NCBI GenBank assembly: GCA_022510485.1
Contig: JAFLTI010000006.1
Location: 7,577 to 71,576, forward strand
Direction: 5' to 3'
Length of the DNA stretch: 64,000 bases
From: Lentimicrobiaceae bacterium
Lineage (GTDB): Bacteria; Bacteroidota; Bacteroidia; Bacteroidales; P3
Shown: positions 8,626 through 18,035 of the stretch, piece by piece
How positions within the stretch are numbered: position 1 is the first letter of the stretch
Layout of the letters: each line of letters starts with the position of its first letter
Translations under genes and position numbers: made by a program
The notes under the pieces: generated by a model
What the model was told of the DNA's origin: nothing
The model's database searches: none
What the model saw: the letters and a program-made list of their open reading frames with translations, nothing else

Positions 8626-9567
8626 TTATTTCTGGTCGTTTTTGTTTACGATGAGTCCGGGCTGGGGTACTTCCTCTCCGTGCAGTATGTTGAGGTAGCT
8701 GTCGTAGCGCAGCTTGGATATTTCTCCCTCCTGCACGGCTTGCTTTACGGCACAGTCGGGTTCGTGTTCGTGGGTGCAGTTGTTAAAACGGCAGTTGCCC
8801 ATAATGCGTTGCATTTCGGGAAAATAGCGCGACAGTTCGTCGGTGGTGAAACGCACCATACCAAATTCCTTGATGCCAGGGGTGTCTACGATATATCCGC
8901 CAAACGAAAGCGGATACATACGGGCGTATGTGGTGGTATGCTTGCCCTTGAGGTGGGTCTCTGAAATCTCGCCCACCCGAATGTCTAAATCCGGTTGCAG
9001 ATACCGTATGAGTGCCGATTTGCCCACGCCCGAATTGCCCGAAAAAAGGCAGATGCGGTTCTGCATACGCTCTTTGAGTTGCTCCATTCCTTTGCCGGAG
9101 CGTGTGCTGGTATCTATTACTTCGTAGCCTGCCCGGGCGTAGATATGCCTGTATTCTTCGAGTTCCGCCAGATTTTGGGGCGTAAAGAGGTCGCTTTTGT
9201 TAAATACGATGCAAACCGGCACGTGATAGGCTTCGGCGGTTACCAAAAAACGGTCTATAAAACCTTGGGGTGTGCGCGGCTGGTTCAATCCTGCCACCAA
9301 AAAAGCCAAATCGATATTGGCGGCTATGATGTGGGTCTGTTTGGAAAGGTTTACCGATTTGCGGATAATGCAGTTGCGCCTTTCGCCTATGCTCACTATC
9401 CAGCCGTCGTCAGAAATTTCAACCATATCGCCCACTGCCACAGGGTTGGTGGTCTTTACGCCCTTAAGGCGAAAGTTACCCTTTACCTTGCAGGTATGCA
9501 GTGTTTGGCTGTTGTCTTCTACCACATATTCCTTGCCTGTGCTTGCAATTACTCTTCCCTGTGTCAT
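8626..9567 (-). CDS. rsgA: Ribosome small subunit-dependent GTPase RsgA
   Basis: A 313-residue circularly permuted GTPase that acts in late maturation of the 30S subunit. An N-terminal OB fold (residues about 1-70) is followed by permuted G motifs: NKSD (G4), then GNSGVGKSAL (G1/P-loop), then DTPGIKEF (G3). A C-terminal zinc finger has Cys/His ligands in CRFNNCTHEHEPDC. The start codon overlaps the stop of the upstream ABC exporter in an ATGA, so translation is likely coupled. All catalytic motifs are intact. Confidence 0.96.
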   Translation of the reverse strand: MTQGRVIASTGKEYVVEDNSQTLHTCKVKGNFRLKGVKTTNPVAVGDMVEISDDGWIVSIGERRNCIIRKSVNLSKQTHIIAANIDLAFLVAGLNQPRTPQGFIDRFLVTAEAYHVPVCIVFNKSDLFTPQNLAELEEYRHIYARAGYEVIDTSTRSGKGMEQLKERMQNRICLFSGNSGVGKSALIRYLQPDLDIRVGEISETHLKGKHTTTYARMYPLSFGGYIVDTPGIKEFGMVRFTTDELSRYFPEMQRIMGNCRFNNCTHEHEPDCAVKQAVQEGEISKLRYDSYLNILHGEEVPQPGLIVNKNDQK

Positions 9568-11393
9568 ATTTCTGACTTTGCGGTGTTTTGCATCTGGCAG
9601 AGCTTGTGATACAGCCCTTGTTGCGCGTAAAGCTGTTCGTGCGTGCCGCGTTCTACGATAGACCCTTCTTCAATTACGATAATTTCATCGGCATGGCGTA
9701 TGCTCGACAGGCGGTGAGCCACCGAAATAATGGTCTGGCTGTTCTTTTTGCCTTCCTTACGGATAGCTTCCATAATGCGGTTTTCGGCTTCGGTGTCGAG
9801 CGCGGAGGTGGCTTCGTCAAACAACAGTATGGGTGCTTTTTTTAGCAGGGCGCGCGCAATGCTGATTCGTTGCCGCTGTCCGCCCGAAAGTTTGGTGCCG
9901 CTGTCGCCTATAAGGCTGTTGTAGCCGTTTTCGCACTGCATAATAAAATTGTGGGCGTCTGCCATTTTTGCGGCATGTTCCACTTCTTGGCTTGTGGCTT
10001 GCGGGTTGCCCACAAGAATATTGTTGTAGAGCGTATCGTTAAACAGCACCGTGTCTTGCGAAACAAGAGAAGAGAGGCTGCGCAACTGGTCTATCCGGCA
10101 ATCGGCAATGTTGTGTCCGTCTATGGTGATTCTGCCCGAAACAGGGTCGTAAAAACGCGGAATAAGATTGATGATAGTGGATTTTCCTCCCCCCGAAGGA
10201 CCCACCAAAGCCACGAACTTGCCTTTTTCTATACGCAGATTGATATTCTTAAGGGTCTGTTTCTCCCCATAGGTAAAACCTACGTTTTCTAAAACGATTT
10301 CGTGTTCGAGGCAATGCAGGTTTTCGGCGTTTTCTTTCTGCACGATTACTTCGTCGGCATCGAACACTTCTTTGATGCGCGCCAAGGAGCCTTTTCCCGA
10401 CTGCCATGTAAAATATGCCGTAGTGATGTTTTTAGACGAAGGCAGAATCTGAATCATAGCCAATAGATAGGTAATGAACGCTTCCGGTTTGAGGCTGTGT
10501 TCAGATAAGATTAAATAGCCACCGGTAATGAGAATGGTTACAATGGCTATGGTGCCCAGCACCTCGCTTACGGGAGAACTGAGGTTTATGCGGTGCAGCA
10601 CGCGGTTGTTGAGCTTGTAAAATTTGTTGTTGTCTTCTTTGAATTTACCGAGGGCGTAGGCTGTGGTGTTGTAACTGCGGATGGTCTTGATTCCGTCGAG
10701 GCTCTCGGCAACTTGGGCGGCGATAGTTCCCTTGAGGTTCTGCAAACGGCGCGACTTACGTTTCAACGAGCGCGAAATAAGGCTGGTAATCGCACCGATA
10801 ACCGGCAGTATCACCAATACGAACAGGCTCAAGGGAACACTGATAAAAAACAGGGTCGCTACCAAGCAAATGAAAGTAACTATATCCACCAGCACTTCCT
10901 GTATTTGGTTCAACATCTGGTTGTCGACCTCTTGTGTGTTGTCGGTAATGCGCGAAATCAAATCGCCCTTTTGCTGCTTGGCGTAATAGGATAGCGGCAG
11001 GGTCATGAATTTGTAAAAAAGATCGTTGCGCATCTGCGCCACCATACGGTTGCGGATAGGCGAAAACATATACAAGCCCAAGTAAGCGCAAAGGTTCTTG
11101 AGAAAATAGGCAAGGGTAAGGCAGCCGGCAATCATCATCAAGGTGGCGGCTTTGCCAAAGCGGAGAATGGAAAGGTTTACCCAGTTTTCCAAAACCTCTA
11201 TGCCGGCGTTGGCAATACCTCCGGTGGCTTGTACTCCGGTGGCGTTGCCTGTGTCGAAAAGCACATAGAGCAAGGGGGCTACGGCAACGATAAGCACCAC
11301 CGTAAAGATTGCCGAAAGTGTTCTCAAAAAAACATTGAACAGCAACCGCCCGGTATAGGGTTTAAGATATTTGAGCAACAGTCCGCTTTTCAT
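9564..11393 (-). CDS. ABC exporter, fused permease-ATPase (MsbA-like)
   Basis: A 609-residue half-transporter that works as a homodimer in the inner membrane. Six transmembrane helices span residues about 15-320 (ABC_membrane type), followed by a nucleotide-binding domain with Walker A GPSGGGKST, the signature LSGGQRQRISIARAL, Walker B ILLFDEATSALD and the H-loop VAHRLSS. Similarity to MsbA suggests lipid or lipid A-type export, but drugs or peptides are also possible. It overlaps purB upstream and rsgA downstream by ATGA junctions. Naming it msbA would go beyond what the sequence proves. Confidence 0.92.
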   Translation of the reverse strand: MKSGLLLKYLKPYTGRLLFNVFLRTLSAIFTVVLIVAVAPLLYVLFDTGNATGVQATGGIANAGIEVLENWVNLSILRFGKAATLMMIAGCLTLAYFLKNLCAYLGLYMFSPIRNRMVAQMRNDLFYKFMTLPLSYYAKQQKGDLISRITDNTQEVDNQMLNQIQEVLVDIVTFICLVATLFFISVPLSLFVLVILPVIGAITSLISRSLKRKSRRLQNLKGTIAAQVAESLDGIKTIRSYNTTAYALGKFKEDNNKFYKLNNRVLHRINLSSPVSEVLGTIAIVTILITGGYLILSEHSLKPEAFITYLLAMIQILPSSKNITTAYFTWQSGKGSLARIKEVFDADEVIVQKENAENLHCLEHEIVLENVGFTYGEKQTLKNINLRIEKGKFVALVGPSGGGKSTIINLIPRFYDPVSGRITIDGHNIADCRIDQLRSLSSLVSQDTVLFNDTLYNNILVGNPQATSQEVEHAAKMADAHNFIMQCENGYNSLIGDSGTKLSGGQRQRISIARALLKKAPILLFDEATSALDTEAENRIMEAIRKEGKKNSQTIISVAHRLSSIRHADEIIVIEEGSIVERGTHEQLYAQQGLYHKLCQMQNTAKSEI

Positions 11394-12820
11394 GCGCCGG
11401 AGCTTTGTGAAAGAACCTCAATGCCGCATTGCGCCAAACATTCGCGTATTCGTTGAGGCTCGATACCGTAGATGCCTGTATAGGTCTGAGGTTCTAATTT
11501 CAAGAGGCGGGCTTTGGTATCGGCATCCACCTCCAAAGCCTGCACAAAGTCATGCAGGCTCTTTTTGTCTATCTTGTTTCCGGTGCGGGTAAGCGCTTTG
11601 AGGGCTTCGTAAGGTTTGGCAAATCCCACCGAGCGCAAGATAGTCTGTATGGCTTCCGCCAAAACGGCGATATTGTCGTTTAAGTCGTCTTCGATGCGCT
11701 GAGCGTTCAAAAGCAGCTTTCCTATACCTTTTTCGAGCGATTTGTAGGCAATAAGGCTGTGCGCCAAAGGCACGCCTATGTTGCGGCAGACGGTAGAGTC
11801 GGTAAGGTCGCGTTGCAGCCGGGAAACAGGCAGTTTAGACGCCAGATGTTCAAAAATTGCGTTTGCCATACCGAGATTGCCTTCCGCGTTTTCAAAGTCG
11901 ATGGGATTTACCTTGTGCGGCATTGCCGACGAACCCACTTCTCCTGCCTTGATTTGCTGCTTAAAGTAGTCCATCGAGATATAGGTCCACACATCGCGGC
12001 AAAAGTCTATCAGTATAGTGTTGATGCGCCGTATGGCGTCGAAAATGGCGGCGGCATTGTCGTAATGCTCTATCTGCGTGGTGGTCTGATAACGGGTAAG
12101 ACCCAAGGTGCGGTTTACAAAACGGTTGGCGAAATCTACCCAGTCCATATCGGGAAAAGCCACGTAATGTGCGTTGAGGTTGCCTGTGGCACCGCCGAAT
12201 TTGGCTCCGTGAGGCGTTTGTTGCAGCAGTTGCAGTTGGTTGTGGAGGCGTTCCACAAACACCAGCATTTCTTTACCCAATACGGTGGGGGAAGCCGGCT
12301 GTCCGTGCGTGCGTGCCAACATTCCCACCTGCGCCCAGTCGGCGGCTTTCTGCCCGATTTGTGCCATAATGCCCTTAATGGCTGGAATCATCACGTTTTC
12401 CAAAGCCTCCTTGAGCATAAGCGGCTGGGCGGTATTGTTTATATCCTGCGAGGTAAGCCCAAAATGCACAAATTCTTCAAAAGCCTGCAATCCCCATTGC
12501 TCAAAGCGCGATTTGATAAAGTATTCCACCGCCTTTACATCGTGGTTGGTGGTTTTTTCGGTTTGCTTTATCTGCAAGGCATCTTGGTCAGAAAATGCAA
12601 GGTAAAGCCCGCGCAAATCTTCAAACTTTTCTTTTGGAAAACCTTTCAGGGCAGGGATTCCCGATTGGCAGAGCGCAATAAAATACTCCACTTCCACGCG
12701 CACCCGGTACCGCATCAGCGCATATTCCGAAAAATAGGCTTGCATGGGGGCTGTCTTGTCGGCATAACGTCCGTCAACAGGCGAAGTGGCGTGCAGGGCA
12801 AAAAAAGCAGGATTGTCCAT
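11390..12820 (-). CDS. purB: Adenylosuccinate lyase
   Basis: A 476-residue enzyme of the fumarase/aspartase superfamily. It cleaves SAICAR to AICAR in purine synthesis and adenylosuccinate to AMP plus fumarate. The signature GSSAMPHKVNPIDFE is at about residues 290-305; the conserved TSQDIN and GQPASPT segments are also present. The length and the internal motifs fit the longer E. coli-type PurB rather than the Bacillus type. The start overlaps the nadB stop by one base (taatg), and the stop overlaps the ABC exporter start by four. Confidence 0.96.
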   Translation of the reverse strand: MDNPAFFALHATSPVDGRYADKTAPMQAYFSEYALMRYRVRVEVEYFIALCQSGIPALKGFPKEKFEDLRGLYLAFSDQDALQIKQTEKTTNHDVKAVEYFIKSRFEQWGLQAFEEFVHFGLTSQDINNTAQPLMLKEALENVMIPAIKGIMAQIGQKAADWAQVGMLARTHGQPASPTVLGKEMLVFVERLHNQLQLLQQTPHGAKFGGATGNLNAHYVAFPDMDWVDFANRFVNRTLGLTRYQTTTQIEHYDNAAAIFDAIRRINTILIDFCRDVWTYISMDYFKQQIKAGEVGSSAMPHKVNPIDFENAEGNLGMANAIFEHLASKLPVSRLQRDLTDSTVCRNIGVPLAHSLIAYKSLEKGIGKLLLNAQRIEDDLNDNIAVLAEAIQTILRSVGFAKPYEALKALTRTGNKIDKKSLHDFVQALEVDADTKARLLKLEPQTYTGIYGIEPQRIRECLAQCGIEVLSQSSGA

Positions 12821-14382
12821 TATTTTTTAATGTTGTCGAGGTTATAGTAAAGCCCGCAGTTTTCTTTTCTTTCCATCGACATTTTAATAATCAGATAGCC
12901 GATGTTGATAAGGTTGCGCAGTTCGGCAAGCTTTACCGAGTGAACCGATTTGTTATACAGTTCTTCGGTTTCCTTATAGATGATGCCGAGTCTGTCCCAA
13001 GCGCGCTTGAGGCGCAGGTTGGAACGCACTATGCCCACGTAGCTCGACATGATAGACTGCACTTCCTTGAGGCTTTGGGTTATAAGAATCATTTCTTCGT
13101 TGAGTACCATACCTTCGTCGTTCCAGTCGGGAACTTCCTCGCAGAACGAGATGCCCGAAATGCGGGCGGCGGCATGTTGCGCGGCGCGGTGGGAGAATAC
13201 AAGGGCTTCTAACAACGAATTGGATGCCAAACGGTTGGCTCCGTGCAGCCCCGTGCAGGAACATTCGCCCGAAGCATAGAGGTTCTTGATGCTCGTGCAG
13301 CCGTTGTGGTCTACCACGATACCGCCGCAGCTGTAATGCGCTACGGGAACTACCGGCAGCATATCTTTGGTAATATCTATGCCGATAGAAAGGCACTTGG
13401 CGTAAATGGTGGGAAAATGGTGAAATATCTCGGTTTTTGAGATGGGCCGGCAATCGAGAAAAACGTGGTCATCGCCGGTAATCTTCATTTCGCTGTCGAT
13501 AGCGCGTGCCACCACGTCGCGCGGCGCCAGTTCCAGACGTGAATCGTAGCGTTCCATAAAGTAGTCGCCGCGTATGGAACACAGTTTAGCACCGGCGCCG
13601 CGCACGGCTTCCGAAATCAAAAAGCAGGGTTTTTCAGAAGGATTGTAAAGCCCGGTGGGGTGAAACTGGATAAATTCCATATTCTTTACCTTGCCCTTGG
13701 CGCGATAAACCATAGCCACGCCGTCGCCGGTGGCAACCACAGGATTGGTGGTGGTGTTGTAGACGTTGCCGTTACCGCCGGTGGCAAGCATGGTGGTCTT
13801 TGCCAGTATGGTGTCTATCTTGTTGGTCTTGGGGTTGAGCACGTATGCCCCGAAACATTCGGTGTCGGGTGTACGGCGGGTTACTTCCACACCTAAATGG
13901 TGCTGGGTAATGATGTCTATGGCAAAATAGCCTTCCAAGAGTTCTATGGCGGGATGTTCCTTTACCGCCTTGAGCAAGGCTCGTTCTATTTCGGCACCGG
14001 TCTGATCCTTATGGTGCAGGATTCGGTGGGCGGAGTGTCCGCCCTCGCGCCCCAAATCAAACTCTCCGCTCTGCTTGCGGTCAAATTCCGCTCCCCATTC
14101 AATCAGTTCGTCAATACGGTCGTTCGACTCCCCGATGGTGAGCCGTACCACTTCTTCATCGCAAAGCCCGTCGCCGGCAATCAAGGTATCTTTGATATGC
14201 TCTTCGTGCGAGTCGAGGGCGTCCATTACGGTGGCGATACCGCCTTGGGCGTAATTGGTAGAAGTTTCGTCGGCTTTTGCCTTGGTAATAATGCAGACGC
14301 TGCCTTTGGAGGCAACCTTGAGCGCATAGCTCAATCCGGCTATGCCCGTTCCGATAATCAGAAAATCAACGTGTTTTTTCAT
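12820..14382 (-). CDS. nadB: L-aspartate oxidase
   Basis: A 520-residue flavoprotein that oxidises L-aspartate to iminoaspartate, the first step of de novo NAD synthesis. The N-terminal dinucleotide fold has GTGIAGLSYAL. It is followed by TSTNYAQGGIATV, GREGGHSAHRILH and the conserved FIQFHPTGLY block, all diagnostic of NadB over succinate dehydrogenase. The C-terminal helical domain is complete. nadA and nadC are not adjacent. It is the first gene of a five-gene overlapping chain. A perfect inverted repeat lies 8 bases before the start codon and may control it. Confidence 0.96.
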   Translation of the reverse strand: MKKHVDFLIIGTGIAGLSYALKVASKGSVCIITKAKADETSTNYAQGGIATVMDALDSHEEHIKDTLIAGDGLCDEEVVRLTIGESNDRIDELIEWGAEFDRKQSGEFDLGREGGHSAHRILHHKDQTGAEIERALLKAVKEHPAIELLEGYFAIDIITQHHLGVEVTRRTPDTECFGAYVLNPKTNKIDTILAKTTMLATGGNGNVYNTTTNPVVATGDGVAMVYRAKGKVKNMEFIQFHPTGLYNPSEKPCFLISEAVRGAGAKLCSIRGDYFMERYDSRLELAPRDVVARAIDSEMKITGDDHVFLDCRPISKTEIFHHFPTIYAKCLSIGIDITKDMLPVVPVAHYSCGGIVVDHNGCTSIKNLYASGECSCTGLHGANRLASNSLLEALVFSHRAAQHAAARISGISFCEEVPDWNDEGMVLNEEMILITQSLKEVQSIMSSYVGIVRSNLRLKRAWDRLGIIYKETEELYNKSVHSVKLAELRNLINIGYLIIKMSMERKENCGLYYNLDNIKK

Positions 14383-14390
14383 CTTCGAAA

Positions 14391-14420
14391 TCTTATGCCA
14401 AGAATAAGTCCGGCATAAGA
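14391..14420 (-). promoter_or_regulatory. Inverted repeat just upstream of nadB
   Basis: tcttatgcc (14391-14399) and ggcataaga (14412-14420) form a perfect 9-bp inverted repeat with a 12-base spacer, ending 8 bases from the nadB ATG. It could be an operator or, in RNA, a hairpin beside the ribosome-binding region. No regulator is known from this window. Confidence 0.4.
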
Positions 14421-14502
14421 CGCGAAGTTACGCAAATTCTCGTTTTTACACACCCTTTACCTGTGGTGTTAACTTGTACTTTTATTTTTGAAAAAAAAAG
14501 CC

Positions 14503-14510
14503 TACCTTTG
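14503..14510 (+). promoter_or_regulatory. -7 box upstream of tRNA-Lys
   Basis: tacctttg matches the Bacteroidota -7 consensus. TTG triplets nearby are at 12 and 26 bases, not the ideal 19, so the -33 element is uncertain. The leader that follows (14511-14583) has a stem ctttccgc / gcggaaag upstream of the tRNA. Confidence 0.5.
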
Positions 14511-14583
14511 CAGCCCTTTCCGCCCGAACCCGGACCTAGAGCCGGTAAAGCGGAAAGCACTCACAGAACAAACATATTCCGGA

Positions 14584-14656
14584 GGTCACGTAGCTCAGCC
14601 GGTAGAGCACATCCCTTTTAAGGATGGGGCCCTGGGTTCGAATCCCAGCGTGACCA
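14584..14656 (+). tRNA. tRNA-Lys (anticodon TTT)
   Basis: A complete cloverleaf: acceptor ggtcacg / cgtgacc, D arm gctc...gagc, anticodon stem catcc / ggatg around loop cttttaa with anticodon TTT, T arm ctggg-ttcgaat-cccag, discriminator A. The CCA end is not encoded. Confidence 0.97.
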
Positions 14657-14661
14657 CAAAC

Positions 14662-14690
14662 AAGCGGGTAAAAACAACCCGCTTTTGTTT
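14662..14690 (+). terminator. Terminator after tRNA-Lys
   Basis: aagcgggt (14662-14669) pairs with acccgctt (14677-14684) and is followed by ttgttt. It lies directly after the tRNA. Confidence 0.75.
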
Positions 14691-14737
14691 TATAATCAGC
14701 TGCTTAGGGGTGTTTCTTCCCCTGCTTTAAGCGCAAT

Positions 14738-17173
14738 CTATTCCAATTCGATAAGGGTGATGCCGGTGCCGCCGAATTCTTCGCTTTGGTCGGCAAATGA
14801 TGCTACGTGCGGATTTTTGGCTGCTGTAGCGCGGGTTAACTGCCGCAGCACGCCATTACCCTTTCCATGCAAAATTTCTATATGCTTATGCCCGTAGAGC
14901 AAGGCTTCATCCAAGAGTTTGGCAATAACAGCCTGCGCTTCGTCAGCCCTTAGACCCCGAATATCGGCATAGGGCTTAAAGTTTGCTCCGCCATTGTTGA
15001 TGCCCTTTACACTCACTTGCGATTTGGGCAGGTTCTTGACATACTGTTCCGTCTCCGCCTTGCTTAGCGGCACCAAGCGGGCAAGCGGCACCTGCATATG
15101 CAGGAAATCAAAGTTCACACGCGCCGTAGCCCCCTTTATCTTTTCTATCTGAGCCACGCTCCCTGTGCCGTCTATGCGCACGAAAGCCCCCTCTTGGAGC
15201 GGGAGTTGCTCTTGATTGGTGGCGGCGTTTCGTCTGGGCGTTGCCTTGGCGGTCTTTGCTTTCTTTTCTTCAAGAGGCTTTTCCTCTACTGGTTTTTCTA
15301 CCTTTTCGCGCAGTTCCCGCCTCAGTTTTGCCGTAGCCTCTTTCTCTGCCTGCGCCTCGCGGATTTCTCTAATTACACGCTCTATTTCCGCATTAGCGTT
15401 CTTTACCACGTTTTTTGCCTCCTCTTGGGCGCGGCGCATCAGATCTTTCTTGTTTTTCTCCAAATCCGAAAGCAATGCCGTGTATTTGGTTACGGTTTCC
15501 GAAAGCAGGTTATCGGCAAGGTCTATCTGCTGTTTTTTGCGAGATAATTCATGCTTCTGCACCTCAATTTGCTGCAACTCCTGTTCAAAGTGCATTTGTT
15601 GCCGCCCCACTTTTTTAGATGCCGAAGCCAACAGACTTTCGGGTAAACCAATCTTTCGGGCTATTTCAAAAGCGAAGGAACTGCCCGGCAGACCTTTCTG
15701 AAAAACGTAGAGCGGACGCAGCGCCTCCTGATCAAAAAGCATGGCGCCGTTTACAATGCCCGTATGCCGTTTGGCAAGGAGTTTCAAGTTGGTATAATGC
15801 GTGGTAACGATGCCGTATGCCCCTTTACGAAGCAAGGTTTCAATCAAGGCTTCGGCAATGGCGCCGCCCACATTGGGTTCGGTTCCGCCGCCCAATTCAT
15901 CGCAGAGAAATAAAGTCTTGGCATTGGCGTGTTCTACCCAAAACTTCATGTTGGTAAGGTGGGAACTATACGTAGACAGGTCATTTTCTATAGATTGTTC
16001 GTCGCCTATATCCACAAAGATGTTTCGGAAAAAGCCGGCTTGCGAATCTTCGTTTACCGGTATCAACAGCCCGCATTGCAGCATATATTGCAGCAACCCC
16101 ACCGTTTTGAGGCATACCGATTTTCCACCTGCGTTAGGGCCTGAAATAATCACGATGCGCTCGTCTTTATCCAAACGTATGTCCAATGGCACCAACTTGT
16201 CTTCTACACCTTGTTTTTTGAGCGAAAGATAGAGCAGCGGGTGTTTTGCCTTAATCCATTTGAGGCAGGGTTGGTTCACCACCACCGGCAGATTGGCTTG
16301 CAGCAGTTGTGCCAATTGCGCCTTGGCACGCAAAAAATCTACGGAAGTAAGAAAACGGTAGGAACGCAGCAGGTTTTCGGTTTTGGGTCGCAGAAAATCG
16401 CTGAAATTTTTAAGTATCGCTATAATTTCGAGCCGTTCTTCGTTCTTGAGTTCAACAATTTCGTTGTTGAGGTTAAAGATTTCTTCAGGTTCCATAAAAA
16501 CCGTTTGCCCGGTAGAAGAAACATCGTGGATAAAACCGCGCAAACTCTTTTTGTACGCCGCGCCTATGGGTATTACAAGACGCTCGTTGCGCACCGTAAC
16601 TTCGGCGTTTTCTTCTACCCAGCCCTGTTGTTTGGCGGTGCTCATGTAACGCCCGATATAGCTTTGGGTCTGCGAAGATTTATGGCGTATAAGGTTACGG
16701 ATCCGCAGCAGGTTTTCCGAAGCGTTATCGCGTATCTCGCCTGTTTGGGTCAGAATACGGTTCGTTTCGGGCAGTATGCTTTCGTCTATTTCGAGAAAAG
16801 CCGAAAATTCTAATAGATGCGGATAGGTTTCTGCATCTAATTGCCCAAAATACGCCTTGATTTGGCAGAGCGTGTTGTAAGAAGCCCTGAACTGCTGCAA
16901 TCCGGGTAGGGTGATATAGGCTCCCTGCACCCGCAGCCGCGCCAGCTCCTCGCCCATAGGATAGTAATCCTGCGCCGGGAAAGGCTTTTCCAAATCCAGC
17001 ACCCTCTTAAACTCGGCGGTCTGACGCAAAAATAGCATCAGTTTGTCAAAGTCGTCTATCGGGTACATTCTGCCAGCCAATTCAGCCGCTCCTCTTGTAA
17101 TGCAAAACTCCTGCAAGAGTTCAGCAACCGAACCGAAACCTATCTTTTGGGCAAAATTCTTGGGGCAGAGCAT
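14738..17173 (-). CDS. mutS2: Endonuclease MutS2
   Basis: An 811-residue MutS-family protein of the MutS2 branch. It lacks the N-terminal mismatch-recognition domain of MutS. It has the clamp/lever helices, an ABC-type ATPase with Walker A GPNAGGKSV and Walker B LFLCDELGGGTEP, a long charged coiled coil (residues about 520-640), and a C-terminal Smr endonuclease domain (DIRGLRADEA, then EILHGKGNGVLR). Family roles proposed are suppression of homologous recombination and rescue of collided ribosomes. It is monocistronic, with a -7 box 26 bases upstream, and diverges from the glycosyltransferase pair. Confidence 0.95.
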   Translation of the reverse strand: MLCPKNFAQKIGFGSVAELLQEFCITRGAAELAGRMYPIDDFDKLMLFLRQTAEFKRVLDLEKPFPAQDYYPMGEELARLRVQGAYITLPGLQQFRASYNTLCQIKAYFGQLDAETYPHLLEFSAFLEIDESILPETNRILTQTGEIRDNASENLLRIRNLIRHKSSQTQSYIGRYMSTAKQQGWVEENAEVTVRNERLVIPIGAAYKKSLRGFIHDVSSTGQTVFMEPEEIFNLNNEIVELKNEERLEIIAILKNFSDFLRPKTENLLRSYRFLTSVDFLRAKAQLAQLLQANLPVVVNQPCLKWIKAKHPLLYLSLKKQGVEDKLVPLDIRLDKDERIVIISGPNAGGKSVCLKTVGLLQYMLQCGLLIPVNEDSQAGFFRNIFVDIGDEQSIENDLSTYSSHLTNMKFWVEHANAKTLFLCDELGGGTEPNVGGAIAEALIETLLRKGAYGIVTTHYTNLKLLAKRHTGIVNGAMLFDQEALRPLYVFQKGLPGSSFAFEIARKIGLPESLLASASKKVGRQQMHFEQELQQIEVQKHELSRKKQQIDLADNLLSETVTKYTALLSDLEKNKKDLMRRAQEEAKNVVKNANAEIERVIREIREAQAEKEATAKLRRELREKVEKPVEEKPLEEKKAKTAKATPRRNAATNQEQLPLQEGAFVRIDGTGSVAQIEKIKGATARVNFDFLHMQVPLARLVPLSKAETEQYVKNLPKSQVSVKGINNGGANFKPYADIRGLRADEAQAVIAKLLDEALLYGHKHIEILHGKGNGVLRQLTRATAAKNPHVASFADQSEEFGGTGITLIELE

Positions 17174-17198
17174 AAAAGGCTATTAACATTCAACAGCG

Positions 17199-17206
17199 CA
17201 AAAGTA
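17199..17206 (-). promoter_or_regulatory. -7 box of mutS2
   Basis: The minus strand reads TACTTTTG (complement of caaaagta), 26 bases before the mutS2 ATG. The -33 element is not clear. Confidence 0.45.
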
Positions 17207-17241
17207 TTAAAATTCGATGTGGCAGAAAAGATACTTATCCT

Positions 17242-17249
17242 TACCTTTG
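17242..17249 (+). promoter_or_regulatory. -7 box of the glycosyltransferase pair
   Basis: tacctttg lies 35 bases before the ATG at 17284. Transcription would start about where the track places its own start (17257), which argues for the downstream ATG. Confidence 0.55.
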
Positions 17250-17283
17250 CCATCCAATGCAGTATTATAATACGTTTTATACT

Positions 17284-18018
17284 ATGAATCCCACTGCCAA
17301 CTACGAGTTTACGATTATCGTTCCAGTCTATAACGAACAAGACTGCCTTCCCCTGTGCGGAAAAAAACTGGCGGAATACCTGTCCTCTGCCCTTTGCAAG
17401 TCGTGCGTGCTGTTCGTAAACGACGGTTCTACCGACAACAGTTTGGCTATCATTAAAGAACTTTGCGCCCAAAACCCGGACTTTTTCTATCTGTCCTATC
17501 CCAAAAACGCTAAAAAGAGTGCGGCTCTCAAAGCCGGATTCGACTATACACACTCCGAGTATTTGGGTTATATAGATGCCGACTTGCAGACCCTGCCCCA
17601 AGACTTCAACACGCTTTTGGCAGAACGCAGGAACTACACATTGGTAGCCGGCATCCGCATGAACCGTCAGGATACGTGGTCAAAGAAAATACAATCGAAA
17701 ATAGGCAATGCCTTTAGGCGCGCCATTACTCACGACGGAGCAATAGACACCGGTTGCCCGCTCAAGATAATCCGTACCGAAAACGCAAGGAAGATGCCGT
17801 TTTTTACCGGTATGCACCGCTTTATCCAAGCCTTGATCTTGCTTCAGGACGGCGGCACGGCAACCCAGATTCGCGTGCCTTCTTACGCCCGTATCGCCGG
17901 GGTTTCCAAATACAGTATGTGGAACCGTTTGGTGGGTCCGTTCTTAGACTGTATGGCGCTGCACTGGATGCGCCGCAACTATATCAACTACAAGGTAAAC
18001 GACACCAATCTGAACTAA
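17284..18018 (+). CDS. Glycosyltransferase family 2, polyprenyl-phosphate sugar transferase type
   Basis: A 244-residue GT-A fold enzyme. Motifs are IIVPVYNEQD at the N-terminus, FVNDGSTDNS, and YIDADLQTLPQD with the metal-binding DAD, a pattern typical of DPM1/ArnC-like enzymes that put a sugar on polyprenyl phosphate. Unlike ArnC it has no C-terminal membrane helices. The next gene, 17 bases downstream, encodes a GT-C transferase of the type that uses polyprenyl-phosphate sugars, so the two probably make and use one lipid-linked donor for envelope glycan or lipid A decoration. The start at 17284 is preferred to 17257 because of the promoter position. Confidence 0.85.
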   Translation: MNPTANYEFTIIVPVYNEQDCLPLCGKKLAEYLSSALCKSCVLFVNDGSTDNSLAIIKELCAQNPDFFYLSYPKNAKKSAALKAGFDYTHSEYLGYIDADLQTLPQDFNTLLAERRNYTLVAGIRMNRQDTWSKKIQSKIGNAFRRAITHDGAIDTGCPLKIIRTENARKMPFFTGMHRFIQALILLQDGGTATQIRVPSYARIAGVSKYSMWNRLVGPFLDCMALHWMRRNYINYKVNDTNLN

Positions 18019-18035
18019 TCAAGCACCGTTTGGAA

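Noticed and set aside
11759-12847. A 362-residue plus-strand ORF over purB
   Set aside because: Shadow of purB; the sense product has complete catalytic motifs and family length.
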